DNA of 64,000 nt from an uncultured Paracoccaceae bacterium (GCA_947500135.1 CANMQX010000013.1:1-64000); one strand, 5' to 3'. Counted from the stretch's first letter, positions 17,804-26,529 are shown. Numbers and translations: made by a program. The notes: a model not told the origin generated them from the sequence alone.

Positions 17804-18766
17804 ATGACATCAGAACAAATCGGGGTCGTGATTATCGGCCGGAATGAAGGTGATCGCCTTATACGCTGTCTGGCATCAGTCTGCGCGCAGGCATCCCATG
17901 TCGTTTATGTGGATAGTGGGTCAACCGATGGCAGTCAGGATGCGGCAAGGCAGGCGGGGGCGGATTTGGTTGATCTTGATCTGACACAGCCCTTTACGGC
18001 GGCACGGGCACGCAACGCGGGTCTGGCCCATTTGCGCGCAAACTACCCCGGCCTGCACTATGTTCAGTTCATCGATGGCGATTGCGAATTGCAGCCCGGC
18101 TGGATTGCCACGGCGCATGAATTTCTGAACACACGGCCAGAGGCGGCGGTGGCCTGCGGACGCAGGCGTGAACGCTATCCAGAGGCGTCAGTGTATAATT
18201 ACCTGGCTGATCTGGAATGGGACACGCCCGTGGGCCAGGTCAATGATTGTGGGGGTGATGCGCTGATGCGCATCACTGCCTTGACGCAGGTGGATGGCTA
18301 TAACCCTGACCTGATCGCAGGCGAAGAACCGGAAATGTGTGTGCGTCTGCGTGCGGCAGGTTGGACCATCTGGCGGCTGGATGCGGAAATGACTTGGCAT
18401 GATGCGGCCATCACACGGTTGGGGCAATGGTGGAAACGCAATAAACGGGCCGGGTTCGCCTATGCCGAAGGGGCAGCCATGCATGGTGGCCCGCCAGAAT
18501 TTCACCGAAAACGGCAGACCCGGTCGGCACTGATCTGGGGGATGGTGATACCGGGTATTGCGATCCTTGGTACGGTTGTCACACCGTGGAGCCTTGCTCT
18601 GTTGTTATTATGGCCCTTGCAGGTCTTGCGGCTGCTTCGATCCAGCGGGGATCTACGGCAATCGTTCTTTCTGGTCTTCGGAAAACTGCCCGAGGCGCAA
18701 GGTGCGCTCAGCTATTGGTGGCAGCGCTGGCGCGGCAAGCGCGCCAGTCTGATTGAATATAAATAA
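17804..18766 (+). CDS. Glycosyltransferase family 2, membrane-associated
   Basis: 320 residues. GVVIIGRNEGDRLIRCLASV and VVYVDSGSTDGSQDAA are the GT2 start, VQFIDGDCELQPGW carries the DXD motif, and GEEPEMCVRLRAAGW is the ED region. One or two hydrophobic segments (about 240-275) and a basic C terminus suggest attachment to the membrane. The ATG at 17804 follows GAAGGGA and fits the family N terminus; the frame stays open to 17660, overlapping the polymerase gene. Confidence 0.88.
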   Translation: MTSEQIGVVIIGRNEGDRLIRCLASVCAQASHVVYVDSGSTDGSQDAARQAGADLVDLDLTQPFTAARARNAGLAHLRANYPGLHYVQFIDGDCELQPGWIATAHEFLNTRPEAAVACGRRRERYPEASVYNYLADLEWDTPVGQVNDCGGDALMRITALTQVDGYNPDLIAGEEPEMCVRLRAAGWTIWRLDAEMTWHDAAITRLGQWWKRNKRAGFAYAEGAAMHGGPPEFHRKRQTRSALIWGMVIPGIAILGTVVTPWSLALLLLWPLQVLRLLRSSGDLRQSFFLVFGKLPEAQGALSYWWQRWRGKRASLIEYK

Positions 18767-18778
18767 CGGCAGCGGCAC

Positions 18779-18806
18779 CGTAAGATGGGTCTTGACCCAT
18801 CCTACG
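18779..18806. terminator. Hairpin between convergent genes
   Basis: GATGGGTC and GACCCATC form a perfect 8-bp inverted repeat around TT, extended outward by CGTA/TACG with one A-C mismatch, so the arm reaches 13 bp. It lies just after the GT2 stop and runs over the stop codon of the convergent PAPS synthetase gene. No T-run follows on either strand, so it is a bidirectional attenuating hairpin or a dispersed palindromic repeat rather than a textbook terminator. Confidence 0.5.
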
Positions 18807-20511
18807 CCTTGATCAGGCCAAGACTTTCAAGTTTCAGCAGCACCTGATGGGCGCAGTTATCCACCGGCACGCTTTCGGTCTCAATGGAAAGCTCCGGGTT
18901 CTCTGGTACATCATAGGGGTCAGAAATCCCGGTGAATTCCTTGATCTTGCCTTCGCGCGCCAGCTTATAAAGCCCCTTGCGGTCGCGGCGTTCGCATTCC
19001 TCGATCGATGTGGCGACATGGACCTCGATGAAAGCACCAAAGGCTTCGATATCTTCGCGCACTGCCCGTCGTGTCGTCGCATAAGGGGCAATCGGCGCAC
19101 AGATTGCGATACCGCCATTCTTGGTAATCTCGGACGCGACATAGCCGATGCGCCGGATGTTCAGATCGCGGTGTTCCTTGGAAAACCCAAGCTCTGATGA
19201 CAGGTTCTTGCGCACGATATCCCCGTCCAGCAGGGTGACGGGGCGACCGCCCATTTCCATCAGCTTGACCATCAGCGCATTGGCGATGGTGGATTTGCCT
19301 GAACCTGAAAAGCCGGTGAAGAACACGGTGAAGCCTTGTTCAGCCCGTGGCGGACGGGTCTTGCGCAACTCTTCCACCACAGCGGGGAAAGAGAACCATT
19401 CAGGGATCTCCAGCCCTTCGGCCAGACGGCGGCGCAGCTCTGTGCCTGAAATATTCAGGATCGTCACATCGTCCTTGTCGTGGATCTCATCCGCCGGTTC
19501 ATATTGGGCACGGTCCTGCACATAGACCATGTGCTTAAAATCGACCATTTCGATGCCCATCTCGTCCCGATGTTCACGGAACAGGTCCTGGGCGTCATAA
19601 GGGCCGTAGAAATCCTCACCAGCGGAATTCTTGCCGGGACCTGCATGGTCACGACCGACGATGAAATGGGTGCAGCCGTGGTTCTTGCGGATCAGCCCAT
19701 GCCAGACCGCCTCGCGCGGGCCGGCCATGCGCATCGCCAGGTTCAACAGGCTCATCGTTGTTGTGGATGACGGGTATTGATCCAGCACCGCCTCGTAACA
19801 GCGCACGCGGGTGAAGTGATCGATATCGCCCGGTTTGGTCATGCCGACGATGGGATGGATCAGCAGGTTGGCCTGCGCTTCTTTCGCGGCGCGGAATGTC
19901 AGTTCCTGATGTGCGCGATGCAACGGGTTGCGGGTTTGGAAGGCCACCACCTTGCGCCAGCCCAGTTTGCGGAAATAGGCGCGCAATTCGTTTGGCGTAT
20001 CGCGGCGGGCGCGGAAATCGTAATGAATGGGCTGCTGAATACCGGTCACCGGCCCGCCCAGATAGACGCTGCCAGCATGGTTATGCAGATAGTTCACCGC
20101 CGGATGGGCGCTGTCATCGGCACCAAACACTTTTTCAGCTTCAAGCGCTTTGTTGGGCACCCATTTATCTGTGACGGTCATGGTGGCCAGGATCACACCT
20201 TCCTGATCGCGCAGGGCAATATCCTGACCCAGTTCAACCTGATCGGCAAAGCCTTCGCCCACATCCAGCGTGATCGGCATCGGCCAGAGCGTGCCATCGG
20301 CCAGCCGCATCTTGTCGACGACGCTGTCGTAATCGGCCTCGCTCAGAAACCCTTTGAGCGGGTTGAAGCCACCATTCATCAGCAGTTCCAGATCGCAGAT
20401 CTGACGGGGTGTCAGATCATGAGAGGTCAAATCAGCCGCCTCAAGCTTCAGCTTTTGCGCACTGTCATAAGACACATAGAGTTCGGGAATGGGGGCCAGG
20501 TCCTGGGGCAT
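18802..20511 (-). CDS. Bifunctional sulfate adenylyltransferase/adenylylsulfate kinase
   Basis: 569 residues making PAPS from sulfate and two ATP. The N-terminal ATP sulfurylase (about 1-385) has QTRNPLHRAH near 192-201 and GRDHAGPG near 286-293. The C-terminal APS kinase (about 395-569) has the P-loop GFSGSGKST near 400-408, DGDIVRKNLS and the lid region around APIAPYATTRR. The fused order sulfurylase-kinase is the usual bacterial PAPS-synthetase form. ATG 20511 has AAGAG eight bases upstream; a GTG at 20520 is also in frame. Its position among sugar genes with three sulfotransferases, rather than in a cysteine-synthesis operon, indicates that it feeds polysaccharide sulfation. Confidence 0.95.
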   Translation of the reverse strand: MPQDLAPIPELYVSYDSAQKLKLEAADLTSHDLTPRQICDLELLMNGGFNPLKGFLSEADYDSVVDKMRLADGTLWPMPITLDVGEGFADQVELGQDIALRDQEGVILATMTVTDKWVPNKALEAEKVFGADDSAHPAVNYLHNHAGSVYLGGPVTGIQQPIHYDFRARRDTPNELRAYFRKLGWRKVVAFQTRNPLHRAHQELTFRAAKEAQANLLIHPIVGMTKPGDIDHFTRVRCYEAVLDQYPSSTTTMSLLNLAMRMAGPREAVWHGLIRKNHGCTHFIVGRDHAGPGKNSAGEDFYGPYDAQDLFREHRDEMGIEMVDFKHMVYVQDRAQYEPADEIHDKDDVTILNISGTELRRRLAEGLEIPEWFSFPAVVEELRKTRPPRAEQGFTVFFTGFSGSGKSTIANALMVKLMEMGGRPVTLLDGDIVRKNLSSELGFSKEHRDLNIRRIGYVASEITKNGGIAICAPIAPYATTRRAVREDIEAFGAFIEVHVATSIEECERRDRKGLYKLAREGKIKEFTGISDPYDVPENPELSIETESVPVDNCAHQVLLKLESLGLIKA

Positions 20512-20543
20512 GTAATACACTCTTAAACAAATGGATTCGGGTT

Positions 20544-20566
20544 TGGCTGCGGCATAGCCGCAGCCA
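20544..20566. terminator. Strong GC hairpin
   Basis: TGGCTGCGGC and GCCGCAGCCA form a perfect 10-bp stem with an ATA loop in the 80-bp gap after the lipoprotein gene and before the PAPS synthetase gene, both on the minus strand. There is no T-run, so it may be a weak or factor-assisted terminator, or an RNA-stabilising hairpin. Confidence 0.5.
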
Positions 20567-20591
20567 CAGTGCTCTGTCTAGAGAAAGGGCC

Positions 20592-21263
20592 TTAATTCTG
20601 CGATAAAACCACAGCCGCGGTGAGGTCTGTGCCACTGATATCACCATCGCCACCGCCATAAATGACGCTGCCGCTATCGGCGAAATCACCGCCAAAGTCG
20701 ATATCGACTTCCCCCGCAAGATCCGGACCCGACAGCGTGCCCGTCAGGGATCCCGAAATGCCCAGTTCTTCGCTCAGATCATTGTCAGGGAAAAACTCGG
20801 CATCAAGGGTCAGTGTCCCGGCTTGGGCTGCACCATCCCCGATACGTACGAAGTCGCGCCCGGTTCCGGCAATTGCATTGCTATTGAAATCGGCCGTTGC
20901 CGTCATCACGCCAAAGACGCGGTCGGCATTATTTTTATCTGGCACCAACTCAATGCCGCCAATGTAATTGCGCTGCCCGCTTGTGGGCGTATTGGCCCAG
21001 GGAGAAACCGGTTTGTCATCAAAAAGCGTGGTTGCGATCGGGCTGAGTGCGCTGTCCCAGGCTTGCACATCACTCTCTGATGGGGTGCCGTTCACGGCGG
21101 CGAGGAGCGCAGGGGATGCTACGCTGGAAATATCCGTCACAGATTGATCGACAACAGACCGGTTGGATCCCCCCGATCCCCCCGATGACAGACATCCGGC
21201 AAGCAGGCTTGCAAAACCGATACAGAGCGTTGTTTTCAAAAGGGGTGATCGGCTGATGGTCAT
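20592..21263 (-). CDS. Putative outer-surface lipoprotein, beta-barrel-like
   Basis: A 223-residue protein with a lipoprotein signal: basic start, hydrophobic LLKTTLCIGFASLL and the lipobox LAGC, which places the lipidated cysteine at about residue 24. Gly/Ser-rich sequence follows the cysteine. The C-terminal half alternates short strands and glycine turns (VFGVMTATADFNSNAIAGTG, LTLDAEFFPDNDL, GSLTGTLSGPDLAGEVDIDFGG), ending in a hydrophobic strand, which resembles the C-lobe barrel of transferrin-binding-protein-like lipoproteins. That resemblance is weak and no ligand can be named. A TTGACA at 21338-21333 on the minus strand could be its -35 box. Confidence 0.65.
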   Translation of the reverse strand: MTISRSPLLKTTLCIGFASLLAGCLSSGGSGGSNRSVVDQSVTDISSVASPALLAAVNGTPSESDVQAWDSALSPIATTLFDDKPVSPWANTPTSGQRNYIGGIELVPDKNNADRVFGVMTATADFNSNAIAGTGRDFVRIGDGAAQAGTLTLDAEFFPDNDLSEELGISGSLTGTLSGPDLAGEVDIDFGGDFADSGSVIYGGGDGDISGTDLTAAVVLSQN

Positions 21264-21419
21264 GGTGCTGTCCTTGTCATTGTCCCACGGATGGGGCGGT
21301 GTTCAAGTTCTGTTTCCTGATGCCCGGCGGCTTGTCAACGTACAAACAACAGTGCGGCGCTGATGCCCTTATTATGGCTATTCCTGCCCCAATACCCAGC
21401 AATTTCATGCCGATTGGCC

Positions 21420-22397
21420 CTATATTCCACAGAGCCGTAATTTGATCCGTGCCAGCCGGTCATAGCGTCCGACACTGACGCGGGGCAGGGCCATGGCATC
21501 CGCATGACCATGGGCCAGCCTGTCACCCAGAATGGTGGCTGTTTGAAACCCGCATGTTTTCAGCATCTCACCCAGTGCTGCCGTGTGATTGCCGTTTGGA
21601 TAGGCAAAATGATCAACCGGCTGACCTGTCCAGTCCTGCAAGAGTTCGCGCGACCGTGCCACGCTGTCCCGGGCCTGATCCAGCGGCAATTGATCCAGCA
21701 ATTCATGCCCATGGCTATGCGCCCCGATGGTCACGCAAGGATGCGCGGCAACCTCCTGCAATCGCGTCAATGTCATCGGTTGCAGCGGTGTGAACCCGGC
21801 CCTGCTGTCAGCCACCTGAGCGACAATTTCATCAGCAAGCGCATCACGGCTTTGGGTCGGGGCCTGTTTCAGTGCCTCCAGCACCTGATTGATCTGCGCC
21901 CAACGCGCCTTGCCCCTCTCGGGGCCAATCTGCCAGGTGCCGTGCCCGGCAAGGGTGATCTGCCGGGCCGTATCCTCCTGCAGCGCATTCATCACCCGGT
22001 CGAACCAATAGGGTTTGCCGGTCTCAATCTGGGCGGTGGCCACATAGATCGTGACGGGCAGGTTTTCAGCCCTGATGATCGGCAAAAGATGGGAATGGAG
22101 CCCGATTTCGCCATCATCAAAACTCAGGACAGCGCGGGGTCGACCGCCCGGGGTCGCGGGTGCGCGGGCCGCATCAAGCGATACGATATCATAGCGGTTG
22201 CGCAGCATGGCGATCTGGGCGCGGAAATCATCCACCCCCAGCGCCACCCAGGCATCCAAGATTTCGGCCTGCGGGCGCAGCGTGTGATAGCATAGGATCG
22301 TGGCCGGGTTGCCCCGCAAGGCGCGGGCATGCAGCACCCCGTAAAGCGGTGGTGCGGTCAGTGCCTGCAAAGCCAGCTTTTTGACAGCCCCGATCAT
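21420..22397 (-). CDS. Polysaccharide deacetylase (NodB homology, CE4)
   Basis: 325 residues. TILCYHTLRP starts the NodB-type domain, AVLSFDDGE carries the Asp pair of motif 1, and IGAHSHGHELLDQLP gives the two metal-binding histidines of motif 2. HFAYPNGNHTAAL matches motif 3. CE4 enzymes remove N- or O-acetyl groups from glycans. No cleavable signal peptide is evident; a hydrophobic stretch near residues 5-25 may anchor it. Its ATG overlaps the stop of the upstream GT4 gene by four bases, so the two are cotranslated. Related deacetylases are common in exosortase-linked exopolysaccharide loci. Confidence 0.87.
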   Translation of the reverse strand: MIGAVKKLALQALTAPPLYGVLHARALRGNPATILCYHTLRPQAEILDAWVALGVDDFRAQIAMLRNRYDIVSLDAARAPATPGGRPRAVLSFDDGEIGLHSHLLPIIRAENLPVTIYVATAQIETGKPYWFDRVMNALQEDTARQITLAGHGTWQIGPERGKARWAQINQVLEALKQAPTQSRDALADEIVAQVADSRAGFTPLQPMTLTRLQEVAAHPCVTIGAHSHGHELLDQLPLDQARDSVARSRELLQDWTGQPVDHFAYPNGNHTAALGEMLKTCGFQTATILGDRLAHGHADAMALPRVSVGRYDRLARIKLRLCGI

Positions 22398-23599
22398 GGT
22401 TGATCTGCCGCGAAGATGGTTTTCAGCTTGGCGGCTTCCACGGCCGCATCATGCCGGTCGCGGACCCGTTCCAGACCGGCCTGCCCCAGCCGTGCGGCAT
22501 CTGCCTTTGACATCCGGGCAAAATCCGTCATTGCCGCCGCCAGTTCATCCATCAGACCGGCAGGGACCAGCCAGCCTGTTTTACCTTCCTGCACCAGTTC
22601 GGGAATACCTGCGATATAGGTGGCGATCACTGGGCGGGCCTCTGCCATGGCTTCCATGATGACGACGGGCAGGCCTTCGGTGAAGCTGGGGTGGACAAGG
22701 GCGCTGGCGGCCCGGATTTCCTGTTTCACCTGATCGGAATTGATCCAGCCTGTAATGCGCACGGCATCGGTCAGGCTTAATGCCTTGATCCGGGCCTCCA
22801 ATTCATCCCGCATCGGGCCGTCACCGGCCAGAACCAGCTTTGCATCCGGGTTATCCTTTGCGAAGGCGGCAAATGCCTCTAGCAAAACCAGATGGCCCTT
22901 TTCAGGGCTGAACCGCCCGATGCTGAGCAATGTCAGGGTGTCGGGCAGGGGGGCAGGATTGCCCGCAAAACTTTCAGGGGCCAGCCCGCAATGTACGGTG
23001 TTGATCTTGTCCCAAAGCGCGTGGGGCGTGTGATATTTCATCTGGGCCGCGATATAGGCGCAAGAGCCCACAGCGGCCTTGGCCATACCCACCTTTTGCG
23101 GCAGGGCATGGTGTTTGGGGTCATCAAACACCTCTGATCCATGTATGGTGAAACTGTAATCCGGCCCGCCCAAAGCTTTGACAAGTAAGGCAATTTCAGC
23201 CGAATTCGTGCCAAAATGTGCATGTAGATGGGTGACCGGCTGACCGCGCAGCCAGGACATGATGCGGCAGGCATGGGCCAGATAGATCAGGTGATATGGC
23301 CAGGGCCGTTCATTGTTTTTCGACAGCGCAAGCGCCTGTTTCATTGCCCGAAAAAACGGCCCCGGCTGGCGCAGGGCATAACCGGCAGCACCGCGCAAAA
23401 GTGCGCCCAGCCCATCCTTTAACGTATGGCTTGTCTTGGCCAGTTCCGCGACATCCAGCGGGTCCACCAGTGTGCTGTCCCAACCGCGCAGGGCAAAGCG
23501 TTCGACCACAACACCCTGCGCCTCAAGCGCATGAATTTCACGCCGGATAAACGTATGGCTGACAGCCGGGTAATGGTTGATGAGATAGGCAACATGCAT
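22394..23599 (-). CDS. Glycosyltransferase family 4 (WcaL/colanic-type)
   Basis: 401 residues. MHVAYLINHYPAVSHTFIRREIHALEAQG is a typical start of the exopolysaccharide GT4 group. LHAHFGTNSAEIALL closes the acceptor domain, LSIGRFSPEKGHLVLLEAF opens the donor domain, and PSFTEGLPVVIMEAMAEARPVIAT is the E-x(7)-E segment. It begins 74 bp after the flippase gene and overlaps the deacetylase start, forming a wzx-GT4-deacetylase operon on the minus strand. Confidence 0.9.
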   Translation of the reverse strand: MHVAYLINHYPAVSHTFIRREIHALEAQGVVVERFALRGWDSTLVDPLDVAELAKTSHTLKDGLGALLRGAAGYALRQPGPFFRAMKQALALSKNNERPWPYHLIYLAHACRIMSWLRGQPVTHLHAHFGTNSAEIALLVKALGGPDYSFTIHGSEVFDDPKHHALPQKVGMAKAAVGSCAYIAAQMKYHTPHALWDKINTVHCGLAPESFAGNPAPLPDTLTLLSIGRFSPEKGHLVLLEAFAAFAKDNPDAKLVLAGDGPMRDELEARIKALSLTDAVRITGWINSDQVKQEIRAASALVHPSFTEGLPVVIMEAMAEARPVIATYIAGIPELVQEGKTGWLVPAGLMDELAAAMTDFARMSKADAARLGQAGLERVRDRHDAAVEAAKLKTIFAADQP

Positions 23600-23673
23600 G
23601 GTAATGATCTTTGGATAACTGTTTTAAAGGTGCGGGCCGTATCGGCATATGCGGCCCGCTTGGGCGGGTATTG

Positions 23674-25044
23674 TCAACCTGGGGCAAGCACCAAAAGCAG
23701 ATCCAGCGCTGCCGGTGTCGTCCAGAGGATCAGGGCAGAAAAGGCGAGGGCGACCCCAAACATGATCAGGTCCTGGCCGCCATACCAGCCGTGATAGGGC
23801 CGGATGTAATAGACCAGTAGCGGATAGATGATGATATCGACCAGAAAGGGGGCCAACACCGCACCGATAATCCCGAAATTGCTGATCAGCACCAGCAGCA
23901 ACCCCACCCGGATCACGGCGGATACGATTGTAAACAAAGTGAAATCCCGCGAATTCCCATTGGCCAGCAGGATCTGATTATACCCCGCCACGATCAGCCG
24001 TGGCATGATCGCGAGGCTCAGCACCACAAGGATCGCACCGGCCCCGTAATAGCGGGCGTCATAGAGAAATTCGATCAGGAACTCACCGATTGTTGCCGTG
24101 AAAGCCGCGACAGACATGAAGCCCACAGCCAGCCCCAGCTTGGCCAGTCCGATCTGCCGCCGGTTCTGCGGATTGGCCCCCGGCGGGCGGTTTCGAAACA
24201 GCGGCAGCAGCACCCCGGAGACGATCTGTTGGTTCAGCGTGGCGGGCACATTGGCCAGAAAAAACGCGATGGTAAAAAGCGCAAGTGTTTCCAATGAAAC
24301 GAATTTCCCCAGGATCATCCGGTCGCCCTGAGCCACGAAATAGCCCGCGATGGTGGCGATGAAGATATATTTGCCGAAATGAAACAGCTCTCTGACAGCA
24401 GGCCAGTCCCAGGCAAAGCTGTTCCGCTTGCCGGGGATGATGAAATGCGACCCGATGGATTTCAGCGTGGCCCCGATCAGCGCGCCATAGACAAGCGCCC
24501 AGTAGCTTTCCAGATAATAGGCCAGAATGACCATGACGATCGCTGCGATGAATTGTGAGGCGACGCCCAAAGTAACCTGCGGGCCCAGATAGAGATTGCG
24601 GTTCGCCTGGATCAGCCAGGTTGACCTGAAACCATTGATCAGCAAGGTCGCCCCGATCACCGGGATGATGGTGGCCATTTCCGGGTAGCCATAGAACTGT
24701 GCCGCTGGCACGGCTAAAATCCACGTCATCACCCATAAAAACAGGCCTCTGAGGATCTGAATGGTCCAAGCAGTATCAAGATATCGTTTCTCGTCACCGC
24801 GGTCACTTTGGATGATTGCGGCGCGCATGCCGACATCGGAAAAATTCTCTAGCCCCGCCAGAACGACCTGTACCAGCGCCATCAGGCCAAAGGCCTCGGG
24901 GACCAGAAGGCGGGTCAAGATCAGGTTGGAGCCGAGCCGGATTACCTGGCTGCCGCCAAAGCCCATAAAGCTGATCAATGTGCCCCGGATGGCGCGGGCT
25001 TTCATGCCATCACCGGTCAGAAGTGTAGAAATCTTTGCTTTCAT
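23674..25044 (-). CDS. Oligosaccharide flippase (Wzx-type, MOP superfamily)
   Basis: 456 residues with about twelve to fourteen membrane segments. FGGSQVIRLGSNLILTRLLVPEAFGLMALV is the conserved first-helix region of polysaccharide-exporting flippases, and GDRMILGKFVSLETLALFTIAFFLANVP is the mid-protein signature. It would turn lipid-linked repeat units to the outer side of the cytoplasmic membrane for the polymerase at 16.3 kb. ATG 25044 is taken; a second Met at residue 14 is possible. It is first of a minus-strand operon, with a 305-bp gap upstream containing an 11-bp-period repeat. Confidence 0.9.
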   Translation of the reverse strand: MKAKISTLLTGDGMKARAIRGTLISFMGFGGSQVIRLGSNLILTRLLVPEAFGLMALVQVVLAGLENFSDVGMRAAIIQSDRGDEKRYLDTAWTIQILRGLFLWVMTWILAVPAAQFYGYPEMATIIPVIGATLLINGFRSTWLIQANRNLYLGPQVTLGVASQFIAAIVMVILAYYLESYWALVYGALIGATLKSIGSHFIIPGKRNSFAWDWPAVRELFHFGKYIFIATIAGYFVAQGDRMILGKFVSLETLALFTIAFFLANVPATLNQQIVSGVLLPLFRNRPPGANPQNRRQIGLAKLGLAVGFMSVAAFTATIGEFLIEFLYDARYYGAGAILVVLSLAIMPRLIVAGYNQILLANGNSRDFTLFTIVSAVIRVGLLLVLISNFGIIGAVLAPFLVDIIIYPLLVYYIRPYHGWYGGQDLIMFGVALAFSALILWTTPAALDLLLVLAPG

Positions 25045-25349
25045 GGGTAACTAGAAAAACCTTTGATAAATGCAGCCTCGCTTAAGCGATTTGGGCGCGC
25101 AAAGCGAGGTCCAAAACAGCCGCAACCGGCCCGGGTTGCCCAAGGGGGCGCGCAACGTTCGGTGGTGTCCGCTGACCCCTGACAGGGGCGGATGGCAGAA
25201 TCATGTGTTAACGCTGGCAAATCAGTGATTTTGCACGGTCTGCAAAGCGTCGGCGCCACGTCGGCAAAACGTCGGACCCCTGCGCGCGGTGGGGCGTGAT
25301 AAACGCAGCGCACGGTGCAAGTGTGAATGCGGCGTTAAGATATGCCATG
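25045..25349. other. Intergenic region upstream of the flippase operon
   Basis: A 305-bp stretch without a convincing gene, between the flippase start and the MarR-gene stop, both on the minus strand. It is GC-rich on its left side and contains three CGTCGG boxes with 11-bp spacing (separate entry). A promoter for the flippase operon should lie here, but I see no good -35/-10 pair. Short open frames in it lack ribosome-binding sites and family-like sequence. Confidence 0.5.
25248..25275. repeat. Three CGTCGG boxes with an 11-bp period
   Basis: CGTCGG occurs at 25248-25253, 25259-25264 and 25270-25275, separated by five-base spacers cgcca and caaaa. A period of 11 bp puts all three on one side of the helix, as expected for a direct-repeat operator. 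It lies about 200 bp upstream of the flippase operon. Confidence 0.45.
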
Positions 25350-25790
25350 TCAGCCTTCGGAGCCGATTTTCTTGAGCGTCGCCATCAGGTCGTCAAATGC
25401 ACGGTCACCAAGTTTTTCCCTGATTTCGGCCTCCACCTTGCGTTTTGCCTTTTGACCGTCCTGCTGGGCCGCCAGCCCCCGCTGGGTGAAACGCACGATC
25501 TTGCCCCGGCCATCATCGGGATCAGGATCACGGCGCAGAATACCAGAGCGTTCCAGATCCACGATCAGCTGCTGCACCGCCTGTTTGCTAAGCCCCATCC
25601 GGGCCACGATATCCGCCTGTCGGGTTCCGTTCACACTGACATAGGGCATGACGCTGGACCGGGCTTCGGCATACCAGTCATGGCCTGCTGCAACCATTTC
25701 GGCTGCAAACCTGTCTTTCCATACTGCCGCGGCATCCCAAAGGCGCCAGCCAATATGATCAATGGCAATATAGTCAACCTTCTTGACCAC
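25350..25790 (-). CDS. MarR-family transcriptional regulator
   Basis: 146 residues. IGWRLWDAAAVWKDRF is the N-terminal dimer helix. GTRQADIVARMGLSKQAVQQLIVDLERSGILRRDPDPDDGRGKIVRFTQRG is the winged helix-turn-helix with the wing motif DPDDGRGKIV usual in MarR proteins. It starts with GTG at 25790 and is divergent from a methyltransferase gene. ATAGTCAAC occurs at 25770-25778 and 25805-25813, flanking the start, and could be operator half-sites. Whether it controls the neighbouring methyltransferase, the flippase operon or neither is not shown by the sequence. Confidence 0.88.
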   Translation of the reverse strand: MVKKVDYIAIDHIGWRLWDAAAVWKDRFAAEMVAAGHDWYAEARSSVMPYVSVNGTRQADIVARMGLSKQAVQQLIVDLERSGILRRDPDPDDGRGKIVRFTQRGLAAQQDGQKAKRKVEAEIREKLGDRAFDDLMATLKKIGSEG

Positions 25791-25849
25791 TATGCGACTC
25801 CATGATAGTCAACTTACCTGACGATAAGAATACAGGAACCCGCCGTCAA

Positions 25850-26467
25850 ATGACCATGCCTGAAACGTATAATGCTTATGACGCGCAGGCGGATGTCTAT
25901 AGCAAATCGCATCTGCGCTGGCTGCGTTTCGCCGGGGGAGAAGCCCAATGCGCCTTTGAAGGGGCCGTAACCGCGCTGCTGCATCCCGGCATGCGCTTGA
26001 TCGACGTGGCTTGCGGAACAGGGACGGTCGCCCGGCGTCTGCGGCGCGGGGTGAATGGTGATGTTGATCTTGTGCTGCTGGATGCCTCACAACGGATGCT
26101 TGACCAATGCAGCGACATCCCGGCGGCACGTATCAAAGGATGCATGATGGATTTGCCCTTTGATACCGGGTGTTTTGATCTGCTGACCTGTGCATGGGGT
26201 ATTGAAACGCTTTGTGATCCGCGCCCCGCATTGGCTGAATTCATACGCGTCACAAAGCCCGGCGGTCATATCTGTCTTGTCTTTTGTGCGGATCGCCCGG
26301 CGCAATCCTTCATCGGGCGGGCCTTGCGCCATAATGTTGCTGCGACCGGGCGGGGCACGTTTCTGGATCACCGCACGATAGGTGAATACGCCATGGATGC
26401 AGGTGCCCGGCAGATCCAGACGCTGCATTGCACCGGCCCTGCGGCGGCAATGATCCTGCACGTCTGA
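25850..26467 (+). CDS. Class I SAM-dependent methyltransferase
   Basis: About 205 residues. MRLIDVACGTGTVARRLRRG is SAM-binding motif I, DLVLLDASQRMLDQC motif II, and FDLLTCAWGIETLCDPRPALAEFIRVTKPGGHICLVF the post-core strands of a UbiE/Methyltransf_11-type domain. The ATG at 25850 has AGGAA upstream; an earlier in-frame ATG at 25802 overlaps the presumed MarR operator region. The substrate is unknown. The gene pairs divergently with the MarR gene and does not obviously belong to the sugar operons. Confidence 0.82.
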   Translation: MTMPETYNAYDAQADVYSKSHLRWLRFAGGEAQCAFEGAVTALLHPGMRLIDVACGTGTVARRLRRGVNGDVDLVLLDASQRMLDQCSDIPAARIKGCMMDLPFDTGCFDLLTCAWGIETLCDPRPALAEFIRVTKPGGHICLVFCADRPAQSFIGRALRHNVAATGRGTFLDHRTIGEYAMDAGARQIQTLHCTGPAAAMILHV

Positions 26468-26477
26468 CCGCCCGCTA

Positions 26478-26505
26478 TGGACAAAATGGACATTTTGGTT
26501 ATATT
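26478..26505 (+). promoter_or_regulatory. Promoter and operator of the phd-doc pair
   Basis: A TGGACA -35 box (26478-26483) and a TATATT -10 box (26500-26505) are 16 bp apart. Between them CAAAATG-GA-CATTTTG (26482-26497) is a perfect 7-bp inverted repeat, overlapping the -35 box. An autoregulating antitoxin would bind exactly there. A second pair, TGGACA at 26487 and GATATA at 26511, is also possible. Confidence 0.65.
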
Positions 26506-26529
26506 GGGCGGATATAAAAGGACATCAGA

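Noticed and set aside
25296..25805. 169-codon plus-strand frame
   Set aside because: It covers the MarR gene in antisense. The MarR winged helix on the minus strand is unmistakable.
25770..25813. ATAGTCAAC direct repeats as a proven MarR operator
   Set aside because: MarR operators are normally palindromic and only two nine-base direct copies are present, one inside the coding region. I mention them only as possible half-sites.
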